From Kitagawia praeruptora (lineage: Eukaryota > Streptophyta > Magnoliopsida > Apiales > Apiaceae), in the NCBI GenBank assembly GCA_037693485.1, contig CM075347.1:138106501-138170500 (forward strand): a DNA stretch of 64,000 nt. Reading direction: 5' to 3'. A program made the translations under genes and the position numbers. Positions 11,628 through 23,400 of this stretch are shown one piece after another. The first letter of the stretch is position 1. The number at the start of each line of letters is the position of its first letter. The notes below the pieces were generated by a model, which was given only the letters and a program-made list of their open reading frames with translations, searched no databases and was not told where the DNA came from.

Positions 11628-12110
11628 CAATAAAAAGTGAAGGGCAAAAGAGTAATTGAAGGGAAAGACTTAAAAGAGGATAGGGTTGGGAAATTAGGGC
11701 ATCAGTGTATTTGTGAGTTAATTTGGGGATTTTGGGAGAGTGCCGCCTCTCGAACGCGGTTAGCCTCAATTGTAATCGTATAGTGAGAGTATTGAGTCAT
11801 ATCTATTTATGTATTTGAGTAAAAACTTGTTGGCTGTGTAATCGAACATCTGTATATATATATTGCAGTTATTGATTGTGAGTTGAAGTTCATTTGTTAA
11901 GTCTCTAGCACATAAATTGCCGCCAGATAATCATGTGGACGCACCAAGATAAGACCTGGAAATCTATGGAACCAATGATAAGTGAAATGTGTTGTTCAGT
12001 GATCAGGATAATGTACGATTAGGGTGAGCGTTTTAGATTTTGATGGGACAATCCTGCACTGTTTCATCTCTCTATCAACTACTTGTGTTGTTACGTACTC
12101 CATATTTCAG
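11628..12110. other. Chromovirus 3' flank, probable LTR remnant, no gene
   Basis: Purine-rich sequence follows the chromovirus stop, then LTR-like non-coding DNA with a short TA run (about 11855-11865). The LTR limits cannot be set because its partner is not in the window. Nothing else is recognisable up to the direct repeat at 12111. Confidence 0.4.
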
Positions 12111-12498
12111 ATCTTCAATGTAACTGAAATTGCAGGTGCTTAGAGGAGTTCAACCTAACTATTGACATGTGCATATATGCGGCAGAATCAGAACACTAGC
12201 TAGCCTACATTGTCTTTAAAATTTAATAAGAAATAGTAATTTTAAACCCTATTGAGATTTTATAATTAATTTGTCATTTTTTTCCAGATTCCAACTAGTT
12301 TTCAAATTATAGATAAATTATTTTGTATCTTGGATCTCTTAAAAATTTGATTTTGTCACTATTACATGAATTTATAACTAATTAAGTGTGTATTGATGTA
12401 TTAACTGAAGAATCGAGCAGAGTGATAAGTGATATTGTCAAAGAATCTTTAATATTTTTTATATCAACACAATAAATTGCAAACTACGATATGTTGTT
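12111..12498 (+). repeat. Left copy of a 388-bp direct repeat flanking a Copia fragment
   Basis: From ATCTTCAATG to GATATGTTGTT this segment is repeated at 14394-14782. The only difference seen is one extra G in the right copy (ATGTGCA versus ATGGTGCA). Similarity stops abruptly at both ends. The sequence is AT-rich and non-coding. Confidence 0.93.
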
Positions 12499-14163
12499 GA
12501 TTTACCCCCAGGGAAGAAAGCCATATCTTGTAAATGGGTTTATAAAACTAAACTTCATGCAGATGGTACACTTGAACGTTGCAAAGCACGACTTGTTGCC
12601 AAAGGTTTCACTCAGCAATATGGCATCGATTATGAAGATACTTTTTCTCCTGTTATTAAAATGAGCTCAGTTCGTTGTTTAATTGCATTGGCAGCCAGTC
12701 GACAGTGGCCATTATTCCAACTGGATGTTAACAACGCGTTTTTGCACGGAGACCTTTCTGAAGAAGTCTATATGAAGGTTCCTCCTGGTATCTCTCATAA
12801 ACCAAATCAAGTTTGTAGACTACGAAAATCTCTATACGGACTGAAACAGGCCTCACGAACTTGGTTTGAGAAACTTGTCAGTGAACTTATTTCTCTGGGA
12901 TACTGTCAATCAAAGAACGACTATAGTTTGTTTATCAAAAAGTCTCCCAGTAACATTACTATTGTTGCTGTGTATGTTGATGATATTATTGTTACTGGAG
13001 ATTTTCCCACTGAAATTGAGCATCTTAAATCTCATTTAGATCATACTTTTGGTATTAAAGATCTGGGCTTACTTCATTATTTTCTAGGCATTGAGGTGGG
13101 ATATGTTACTAATGGCATTTTGCTTAGTCAAAAGAAGTTTACTGCTGATATTCTCAAGGATTGTGATTGTGATTTATCTAAATCTGCAGTAACTCCTCTT
13201 CCATTGCAGCTCAAATTGTCATCTACATCAGGTTCTTTATACCCTCACCCTGATCACTACCGTTCGCTTGTGGGAAAACTAAATTATCTCACTAATACAC
13301 GACCAGATCTTTCATATGCTGTTCAAACTTTAAGTCAATATATGCAACAACCTCGTATTCCACACTATGAGGCTTTGTGTCATACTTTAAGGTATATTTC
13401 TCATACAATTGGCCAAGGTATTCTTCTCTGTGCTACTGATAAACTCACACTTCAGGCTTTTTCAGACTCTGATTGGGCATCTTGTATAGATACTAGAAAG
13501 TCAGTCACTGGTTATATTATGCTCTTGGGTAATTCTCCCATTTCCTGGAAGTCTAAGAAACAATCAACTGTTTCACGATCTTCATCTGAGGCAGAATACC
13601 GTGCCATGGCTTCTGCAGCATCTGAAGTCACTTGGCTTGTTCGTTTACTAGAAGAACTTGGTGTTTCTTCTCTTAAACCAGTTACTTTACACTGTGATAA
13701 CCAATCTGCTTTACATATTGCCAAGAACCCTGTTTTTCATGAACGAACGAAACACATAGAACTTGACTGCCATTTTACACGAGACAAGGTTCTTGAAGGT
13801 CTTCTCCAATTATCTTATTTGCCTACTACTCATCAGCTAGCTGACATTCTAACCAAGGTGTTACCTGCTCCACATTTTCGTGATCTGATATCCAAGCTAG
13901 GAATGTCGAAGCCTATACTAACATCTGCTTCTCCATCTCCAAGCTTGAGGGGGGGTATTGGTTCATCTCAGCAAACTACAACAGCAACTAGTTACAGCCA
14001 AAGTTGCTGTCAAGATGCAAAGTTGCTGTCAAGATGTCAAGATGCAAAGTTGCTGTCAAGATGCAAAGTTGCTGTCAAGGATGATGCAAAGTTGCTGTCA
14101 AGATGCAAACTTGCTGTCAAGGCTCAGCAAATACAAGCATCAAGTTACTGTCAAGTTAGTTAG
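12499..14163 (+). pseudogene. Copia reverse transcriptase and RNase H, N-terminally truncated
   Basis: The frame is open from the left junction, about 54 codons upstream of the first ATG (12661), to TAG at 14161-14163. Visible motifs are KARLVAKGFTQ, QLDVNNAFLHG (first catalytic Asp region), AVYVDDIIVTG (the YVDD active site) and the RNase H segments SDSDWA, SVTGYI and SSSEAEYRA. The coding part ends with the polypurine tract; the last 65 or so codons are read-through of LTR repeats and are not real protein. No nonsense mutation is seen in RT or RNase H, so the fragment is young, but the missing N terminus makes it non-functional. Confidence 0.9.
14000..14122 (+). repeat. Tandem repeat of about 19 bp in the Copia LTR
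   Basis: About six units of AAGTTGCTGTCAAGATGCA and variants, some with small internal insertions. They sit near the start of the LTR part and account for the Cys/Gln/Leu-rich tail of the open frame here. Confidence 0.85.
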
Positions 14164-14393
14164 TGCCAGCTGTTACATTCTACACCACAATCTGTTACAT
14201 TCTGTTATAGATATTTTCTGTAACAAACTTTGTATATATATAGACAGTTAAAGTAGAGAGTAGAGCAGTCATAACAATGAGTTAGTAAGATTTGTATATA
14301 TTGATTTCTCTTCTTCATAGCAACATATATTCAGTTTATTCTTCATCAATGGCGTTTGAGCTTGAGTATTGTGAAAGTTTAGTAAAACTTATA

Positions 14394-14782
14394 ATCTTCA
14401 ATGTAACTGAAATTGCAGGTGCTTAGAGGAGTTCAACCTAACTATTGACATGGTGCATATATGCGGCAGAATCAGAACACTAGCTAGCCTACATTGTCTT
14501 TAAAATTTAATAAGAAATAGTAATTTTAAACCCTATTGAGATTTTATAATTAATTTGTCATTTTTTTCCAGATTCCAACTAGTTTTCAAATTATAGATAA
14601 ATTATTTTGTATCTTGGATCTCTTAAAAATTTGATTTTGTCACTATTACATGAATTTATAACTAATTAAGTGTGTATTGATGTATTAACTGAAGAATCGA
14701 GCAGAGTGATAAGTGATATTGTCAAAGAATCTTTAATATTTTTTATATCAACACAATAAATTGCAAACTACGATATGTTGTT
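14394..14782 (+). repeat. Right copy of the 388/389-bp direct repeat
   Basis: See the left copy at 12111-12498. This copy joins the upstream flank of the GATA gene and is presumably in its original setting on the right side. Confidence 0.93.
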
Positions 14783-15385
14783 ACTTCAATTTAAAGAGCG
14801 ACTGCGTGTGTATAACGTAACTGTGTGCATGCAGATGAGCTGGTTGAGATGATCGAACATGTGTGTGGGGATGTATGTAGAGAGTTCACAGATAGAAATT
14901 TGTCAGTATACTATGGTCGAGTGGTACTATTCTACACTCCAGTTCCTTTGTCTTTTCCATCTTTGCTTGTCTGGGCGACATGAAGTCACGTTAATGGTTT
15001 TCGCACCTCTAAATCTTTCGAAAAATCCCTTTTTTAACTCTCCTTAATTATTATTTTTGGTCCCTCAACTTGTATCTTCAGGGAGTGGTTCACAATCACA
15101 CTGATATTTGATTGTTTTCTCAGCTAATTCACTGATATATTGATTGTTACTTGAATAGTGCTATCACTTCTACTAAAATTTTACAGTCGAAAGATGATAG
15201 TTTGAAATTTCAGCGGAGACATGTGTGCCACCTAAAAATAGAGAATTTTTAATATCTGCAAAAAAAAAAAACGAAGAGGGACAGATTTTTATAAAACTCT
15301 CCATACCATACGTACTAGATATACTGTTAGACACTAATTATGACAATTGGTTTTGCTTGACCACCAGGCTGATTTTATGAGTCTT

Positions 15386-15392
15386 TATATAT
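15386..15392 (+). promoter_or_regulatory. Probable TATA box of the GATA gene
   Basis: TATATAT in the context CTTTATATATCC, 86 bases before the ATG. A leader of 50-60 bases would follow. The interval 14783-15385 shows no coding sequence and is the likely proximal promoter; it ends only about 600 bases from the Copia-associated repeat. Confidence 0.5.
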
Positions 15393-15477
15393 CCACTTTA
15401 TCTTGTTATCGTCCACAGTTGCAGTGTTCCCCTCTCTTGGACAACAATTATACCTAGCTAAGTATTAAAATCTGGCT

Positions 15478-16738
15478 ATGAATTCAGCATATAGTTTCAG
15501 TTCATCTGCCTCTTCTTTTCATTATTATCTGGATCTTAATGAAGATCAAATACCAGACTATGAACAAAATGGCTCGACCACTAATCATTCAGTATTACTT
15601 CAGAAGGCTGCAGCATCTTCTTCAACATGTCCTGCTTTTTGCAATTTAGCTCGAGATTATCAAAGCGAGAGCCAGCTCGAAGACTCTCCTCAAACTTCGC
15701 AGAAGGTAATTAAAGATCACAAACTAGTACGTATAAGTAGTAACAATAATACAGAGATAAACTAGGGAAACAAAAAACAGACGTATGTTTAATATCTTTT
15801 GCTTCATGTGTTAATAGAGCTATATTAGTTCAATATTCACTGTTTAGACGTCTAACTACAGATGTCTATGTGTGTGTCCTAATTTGGCTTGCTAGTAGTA
15901 GAAGTAAACAATTATTAAATATTTTCTTATGGTAATCAGGTTGATAAGAAGATTGTGCTAGTTAAAGGATCAAGTGCAGGGCATGTATTTTCCGCTTCTT
16001 ATCAGCAGACAGATGAAGATAGTAGCAAGGACCACATGAAAATGGCTGATCATGAAAACAGAAGTACTAGTACTAAAGACAATGGATCGACGAAGTGGAC
16101 GTCCTCAAAAATGAGGATCATGAGAAGAATGTTGCACTCAAATGATACCTCCGGTACTGACCGTTATATGCTAGCCAAGTCTAATAACAGTGCTATCCAT
16201 AATAATCAGATCAACTCTGCTGATTATTGCAATAAAAATGCTGCAGAGGTCGTTCGAGTATGTTCTGATTGTAGAACAACCAAAACTCCTCTGTGGAGAG
16301 GTGGCCCTCAAGGTCCTAAGGTATTCTACCCATATATTTACTGGTTTTAACTTTTAGAATTTTAGTTCATAAAAGAACTAAAATTTTTAATTTTTTTTTG
16401 TTTTGCAGTCACTATGTAATGCTTGTGGGATTCGTCGAAGAAAAGCTAGAAAGGCCATAGCACTAGCAGCAGAAGCAGCTCAAAATGATACTGATAGTGT
16501 TAATAAAACGGAATACAACTCTTTTAGAGGCCCTTTAAAAGTTCACAAGGAGAAAAAATTGCTTACAAGTTATTATGATGTCAGACAGTCAAGCCAAACA
16601 ACTGTTAAATCAACGCTTAGTTTTGAGGATTTCGCAATGAGTTTAATCAACAAGAAATCAACTGAATCGTTCCCCCGGGATGAAGAAGAAGCCGCAATCC
16701 TTCTAATGGCTCTCTCTTGTGGCCTTATTCATAGTTGA
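15478..16738 (+). CDS. B-class LLM-domain GATA transcription factor, GNC/CGA1 type
   Basis: Three exons with GT-AG junctions: 15478-15705, 15940-16320 and 16409-16738, all in phase 0, giving 312 residues. The N terminus has the YYLDLNEDQ stretch seen in GNC and CGA1. A single zinc finger CX2CX18CX2C spans residues 184-209, split by the last intron, followed by a basic tail (RRRKARKA). The C terminus has the LLM motif (residues 301-303 in ILLMALS), diagnostic of LLM-domain B-GATAs. In Arabidopsis these nuclear factors act downstream of cytokinin, light and other hormones to promote greening and chloroplast development. No disabling change is visible. AATAAA at 16841-16846 is a possible poly(A) signal. 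Whether this is the GATA21 or GATA22 counterpart cannot be decided. Confidence 0.93.
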
Positions 16739-17880
16739 AGCTAGCTAAGTAGTTCTGGTTCTGTAGAATGTACCAAGGTATCTGTTATTACTTTTATAGT
16801 AGAAGAATAGTGGTGTCTTGGCACTTTTCAAACCGCAAAAAATAAATCAAACTTCTGGGCTTCGACTGGAAGATGGATCATGGACTAGCAAGTAGCAACT
16901 GATGGACTATCAACATGGAGTATAAAATTTGAATAACTACTTGCAGCCCTACTAACCAAATTGGCAAATTCTATGCACTATTTCGAACAAGCTTCATTTT
17001 GGCTCACTTGCTTCTCTTTTTACCTCTCTTTTAAATGATATATAGCACAAGAGATTGTTCAAGATACTAGTTACTTATATGTTTTTAAATAAAAATATAT
17101 TGAGTGAAGGTAACAAAATTATTCCAACAATTTAGTGTAGATTATTATGAGATATTTTCTCACAACTTATTTATAATCAAACTTATATTTTATAAAAAAA
17201 TATTTAATAATCATTTTATATCACTATAGCAGAAAATTTCTTGGAAGGTATGAATGATGATTACAATTTCAACTTTATTAAATTATTAGTAATCTTTTAT
17301 CAATTATATGATAAAATTTTATTTACTTATCATTAATTTATTATTTTTCATTAAAATACTATTCATGATTTACATATCCATATTCATGCAAAAGATAAAA
17401 AATAATAACAATCAATATATAAAAATTTACAAATATTTGATATTAACTATTTATCAATTTTTTAATTTATAATTATATCTTTCATAAAAATATAAATACC
17501 TTTTCGTTCTCATTGTAAAAGTTGATTTTCTTTTTTAAGATAATGAATAATCAAATCCACTTTTAATAACATTACTTAATTTTTATGACTATCTACTCTA
17601 TTATAATTAAGTCTGTCATGTAAAATTAATTGACTGATATTGTAAAACATTAAATTATTTGCAGTTACAATAGAGAAATTTATATTCATATTTGAATTTA
17701 AAATAAGACAATAACAACATTTAAATTAGTTAATAACTATTATTTAATTATATAATTATAAAGAGTTGAAATTAAGATAACAAAATATAATAAATTTTGA
17801 TGAATTATGAACTGTAGAAAATCTAATTATATAAAACAAAAAGATAATTTTTAAATAAATAAAAATGTACAAACTCAAGT
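16739..17880. other. GATA 3' flank, AT-rich, no gene seen
   Basis: Short 3' untranslated sequence, then strongly AT-rich DNA with no frame or RNA gene recognisable. Confidence 0.5.
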
Positions 17881-19960
17881 TCATTTACAAATATCGTGAT
17901 ATGATTTTTTTGAGAAAATAAGAACAATGCATTTTTTTTCAAAACTTAGGTTATTGGTCAATAAATTATGATTTCAAAATAAATGTACTTTCTTCTACAA
18001 AATTTATGATACTACTTTTTGATAAAATAAATAGTCAGTACTTTGGTATAATTTCAATAAAAAATGTATTTTCTTCTCTAAATATCATGATATGATTTTT
18101 TAACAAAAATAAAGTAATGTAGTTTTTCTCCCGATCATTATCAGTTTGAATAATAGATGTTATTACCTTGATTTTAATAAAAAGTTGTACAATATTTTAG
18201 GTTATGTCCAAAAATTAATGCAATTTTTCTCCTCATAGATCTAGGTGTAGATCTAGGTCATGCTAAGAAAAATTGTCTTATTTCAATAAAAGTTATACCT
18301 ATTACCCGTATTTTAGATTATTTGGTATCAAAAAGCTAAATGCAATTATAATTATAATAGTAGATGTTATCATCCTTGTTTATACACTTTGTAACTATAT
18401 TATTAGAATAATAAATGTTATCATCCTTATTTAAAAAAAATATACCTTATAATAATGAGGACATTTGAGATCAATAAACATCAAAAAATTTGTTAGTTAC
18501 ATTATTTATATCATCCTTATTTCACTACAAATTATACTTCATTATAGTACGATCATTTTAGTCTACAAAATTATATAATCAAAATAATTTATCCTAAAAA
18601 TGTTTCTCTTAGCCAGGTGGCAATTATTTAACCCATCAATCAATTGACAAAATAAAAAAAATATTTATTTATATCTATAATTTTGATTATTTTTTCAATT
18701 ATGTTATTTTTATGAAAACAATAAAAAAGTTGAGTTTATTTTAATTATGAAAAGTTATATTTTATATATTAATTTCCTAAGCCTATGAAATTATTTTGTT
18801 ATAAATTGTTAAATTCATGTAATACAACTATTTAGTAAAACTTCATCCTAAACCCTTATATATTTATTATAAACTTTATCATTATGTTATTACGATTTCA
18901 ATAAAAAATATACATTCTTTTATGATATTATTATTTTGATAAAATGAATAGTCACTGGTCATCAAAAAATTTGTCATCACGTTAGTATAATTTCAATAAA
19001 AAATGAACCTTCTTTTCCAAATATCATGATTTGATTTCTTAACAATTTCAATAAAAAAATGTATTTTTTTCACCAAATATTGTTTGAATAATAGATGTCA
19101 ATATCCTTATTTTAATAAAAAATTGTACCTTCTTACGAACATTTTAGGTCATGGGATATCAAAAAGTTAAATACAATTTTTCTCCTTGTTGATCTAGGTC
19201 ATTGACTATCAAAAAATTTGTCATTACATTGTTTGAATAACAGATCTTTTCATTCTTATTTCAGTACAAATTGTACCTCCCGATAATATGGGTATTTTAG
19301 ATCATTGGGTATCAAAAAGTTTTCCGTCATTGATTATAAAGTTTGTCATTACGTTATTTGAATAATAGATATTATGAAATATAAATTGTACCTTGTGAGT
19401 TGTGATAGTACGGACATTTGAGATGATCACGGAATATCAAAGTATTTGTCGTTATGTTATTTATATCATTCTTATTTCAACAATAAAATTATTGGGTATC
19501 AAAAAGTTTTCCGTCATTGATTATAAAGTTTGTCATTACGTTATTTGAATAATAGATATTATGAAATATAAATTGTACCTTGTGAGTTGTGATAGTACGG
19601 ACATTTGAGATGATCACTGAATATCAAAGTATTTATCGTTACGTTATTTATATCATTTTTATTTCAACAATAAAAGTTGTACTTTGTTATAGCACGGTCA
19701 TTTTAGTCTACAAAGTTATATAATTAAAGCAATTTACTCAAATAATTGTTTAATCGCAAAATAAATAATATATTTATTTATCTATAATTTTTGATTATTT
19801 TTCCAATTATATTATTTTTAAGAAAACAAAAAAATTGAGTTTACTTTAATTATGAAAAGCTTTATTTTATATATAAATTTCCTAGGCCTATAAGTTACAA
19901 ATTTTTAAAATTCATGTAATACAACTATTTAGTAAAACTTCATTCTAAACTGATATAATG
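17880..19960. repeat. Diverged internal duplication of about 1.1 kb
   Basis: Several landmarks recur in the same order about 0.9-1.15 kb apart: TTGATAAAAT followed by ATAGTCA (about 18018 and 18938), CATTTTAGTCTACAAA (18553 and 19699), GATTATTTTT followed by CAATTAT (18684 and 19793) and ACTATTTAGTAAAACTTCAT (about 18826 and 19924). The phrase GGTATCAAAAAGTT recurs further. It looks like a decayed tandem array or non-autonomous transposon, not a gene. Confidence 0.65.
19304..19677. repeat. Recent tandem duplication, unit 187 bp
   Basis: ATTGGGTATCAAAAAGTTTT begins at 19304 and again at 19491, and the following 180 or so bases match with only a few changes. It lies within the larger diverged repeat and is much younger. 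Confidence 0.9.
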
Positions 19961-20483
19961 TAATCATCCAATCTTCACGAAAAGATATATGTTAACTTTT
20001 TTTCTAACCATTTTTTCTTATTCATTACTATTTTCTAAATCTTATACATATCCTTTAAAATATTTTCCAACAACGTTTTAAGCAAATTAATGACACTGTT
20101 ACAATAAATAAAGAAACCAAAAAAATTAACGAAAACAAGCTTAGCGGTTAAGATTAGGTGAGTTCCATCCAATACCCTGCACCTCCACAACAGACAATTA
20201 TACGCGTCCCCCACTGACTCCACCTAATAAATTAAACACCACCGAGCTACAACTTGATATATACAACAATCTATACATACACCTATACTTACATACATAC
20301 ATTCCATGGAGGGAACCCCCGATCACTTAATTTAATCCTCCTCCTCACCCTTTGCTTGTTCAAGAAGCTGTCTACTTAACTTTTTATTCATCTCAATCTA
20401 TACTTACACCTATACATACAACTTTACTTGCTACTAGTTTTTTTTATATATTTTGTGTGTATTTCTGATGTGATTTGATAGCG

Positions 20484-23400
20484 ATGTCGAAAATGAAACA
20501 CTTGTTGCGTAAGCTTCACATCGGCGGTGGTGGCGGCGATGATTTCGCTGATCACCACCGCATAGGAACGGGGTCGTCGGCGAACGTGAGTCCGTCGACG
20601 CAACCGCCGGCGGTGCCGACGGAGACGACGGAGTTTGCGGCATTGAATGGGAGTGAAGCGGCGGCGGATCAGTCGGTGGAGTTTAATTTCTTCGAGGAGG
20701 AGTTTCAGATGCAATTGGCGTTGGCGATCAGTGTTTCGGATCCTGAGACACGAGAAGATCCGGAGACGGCGCAGATCAAGGTTGCCAAGCAACGGAGCTT
20801 GGGGTTTTCGTGTTCGGAGAGTGTCGAGTTTTTGTCGGTTCGGTATTGGGTAATTTACTCATTTTCTGTTGATTTCTGTTAGATTCTGTTAGTTTCGGTT
20901 TGATTGAAGTGTTTAGTTGTTACTGTATTTTTTTGATGTGTTGAGCAGTTAATTAAGTTGAAACTGTAGGTTTTGTAATTAATTTTCTGATTAATTGTCG
21001 GTTTTTACTGTTCTTTTCGGTTAAATAAAGTGATTAATTGTCATTACTGTGTTGTTTAGTTATATTGAGCAGTTAATTAAGTTGAAACTGTCAGTTTTGT
21101 CATTAGTTGAAGCATTTACTTATCATTTCTAACTGTTTTGCTGTGGTAGATAGTTAATTAGGTTTTGTCATTAATTGAAGCTTGTGATTCTCCTTTCTAT
21201 ATTGGGATTAGTTATGATAAGATTGATTTGTTAAGAGTTTTATTTTTCAAATTTGCCTATCAATGTCACTAAATTAGGACTGAGATGTTGACTGTGTGAA
21301 GGTTTAGATTGTAGAATGAAATGTTTGGATTTGGGTTATTGTATAGGTAAGGACTCGATTGATTAGTTTTACTTTGCAGTGCGGTCAGCTTTGGGTACTT
21401 GTTTGTATTTGCGGTAATTACGTTTTGGTTACAGTAGATGTTATTTCTTTTCATTTCTTTTATTTTCCTTAGGGTTTGAATACAGACTAATTAGATGAAT
21501 TGTTTTCTGCAGAGTAATAATGTTGTAAATTATGATGAAAAGGTAATGAATGGATTCTATGATGTTTATGGAGTTACTCCAAGGTCAACTACCCAAGGGA
21601 AAATGCCATCACTACTGGATCTTGAAGCACTTCCTGTTTCAGATAGTGTTGATTATGAAGTTATTTTAGTGAATCGAGCGGTTGATATAGAGCTCCGAAA
21701 GCTCGAGGAAAAGGTTGTTGGATTATTGTTGGATTATCAGGCATTGGGGGCGGGGCAAGTTATGAATGGTTTGGTGCAGATAATTGCTGATATTGTTGTT
21801 GATAGAATGGGTGGTCCAGTCAGTAATGCAGATGAAATGTTAAAAAGATGGACTAGCAGGGGTTGTGAATTGCGGAATTCCCTAAAATCTGTCATTATTC
21901 CCATTGGTTGTCTTGATGTGGGACTTTCACGCCACAGAGCCTTGCTTTTTAAGGTTTGGGAGTTTGGAGTTTCTCTTGCATGCATATTTTATATCACATG
22001 CTTTTTAGTGTAGTTTATGACAAATCTTTTCATCAAATAGGCATCATCACTGACTTTATTTTTGTTACCGCCCTTAGGGTGTGAATTAAGAGACCAATCA
22101 TTAGATAAACGAGATGAGCAAAATTTTGTAAAACTTTTCTTCACTTTGTAGTATATTATTTTTAATATTATGTTAAAGTTTAGATACTATGTGTTTACTT
22201 AGGCCATTATAAATTTTGTTTAGACTCTCTCATCCATAAGAAGTGAACATGTAATTAATTCTTACTCATGGTTCTACAACAGAATGCGTCATCTCTTCTA
22301 AAAATATTTAAAATCTGGATTTTGTTTTAGTACATAGAGGTCTTACTAAAGACCTGTTTTTTTAATCATTTATTTCTTTCTAGCTGGAACCTAATAGTTA
22401 TTATACTAGATTCAACGTTGTGTTACAACCTTGAAATTCGATTTAAAGATATATATTTATAGAAATATCGTTAGGCACATGAAATACAATTCCAATAGTT
22501 TGAGTGATAACAATTTTTGGATCTTTATCCAAGTAAAAGTATCATATAGCCATTGACTAATGATCAAGAGATTATTTGATCAGGTTTTTGTGCACATATA
22601 TGCTTCATCTGGAAGCATTCTTCATGGTTTTCTGTGTAAAATTTCTTATTTTGGAAGTTCTTTTTTAATGGTTGATAGGTACTTGCGGATAGGATCAACC
22701 TTCCGTGTATGCTGATTAAGGGTAGCTATTATACTGGCACTGATGATGGAGCTGTGAACTTGATTAAAATTGATGATGGAAGGTAGTTATGTTTATTTGA
22801 AAACTGATTCTCTTTAGTTCTGTGCGTAATTTTAAATGCATAGCTTTGTACTGCTTTTTTGGATGTTTAAAATTAAAGTTTTGTACTTGAATCTTTAACT
22901 CGACTTAACTTATGTTAACTTTAAACTAAAAGAGAAATCTAATTTAGCAAAAGACAAAAGAGAAATATATCAGCAGGTAGCACTGGGTAAAGGTTAGTGT
23001 GTGCTGTAAAAGGATTTCTCAGCGACCTTTGTCACAAGTGACACTATTCCTTTTTGTGTTTGATTGGTCCAGTTGTTATAGAACCATATATTGTATAAAG
23101 CTAAAAATACCCTCCTTGATCTTCTATCTGTTCAACATTGTATGCTCTGAAGGTATTTTGAAATTTCTAAGCCTTATAAGCGAGCATGCACTCTGATTGC
23201 TAGTAATCTGTTCTCATTGTTGTGATTCTGATTTTTTTTTTATACTTACTTGGGATTACTCAATTTAGCATAAAGTATCAGTGACTAACACTAGGCACTG
23301 CAAAAGGGTATGGGTATTGGACTTTGTTACGGCAACATTTTGAAAATTACATGCTTCTGGCCTGATATAAGTTTCCCAGTGTCCATACCCATGTCCGAGT

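Larger units (their letters stand above)
12499..14393 (+). mobile_element. 5'-truncated Ty1/copia fragment with part or all of its 3' LTR
   Basis: The insert begins within reverse transcriptase, continues through RNase H, then a polypurine tract (about 13947-13955) and LTR sequence from about 13956. Gag, protease, integrase and the start of RT are missing. A TATA-type stretch at about 14232-14240 lies in the LTR part. The segment ends at 14393, where the right direct repeat begins, with no obvious CA terminus. It may therefore end inside the LTR, as a cDNA from the element RNA would. Confidence 0.85.

Noticed and set aside
13958..14251. Open frame with Cys-rich repeats in a second phase over the Copia LTR
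   Set aside because: It is a translation of the 19-bp tandem repeat in the LTR.
20424..20792. Arg-rich minus-strand open frames
   Set aside because: They are antisense to the GC-rich first exon of the EDR1-like gene.
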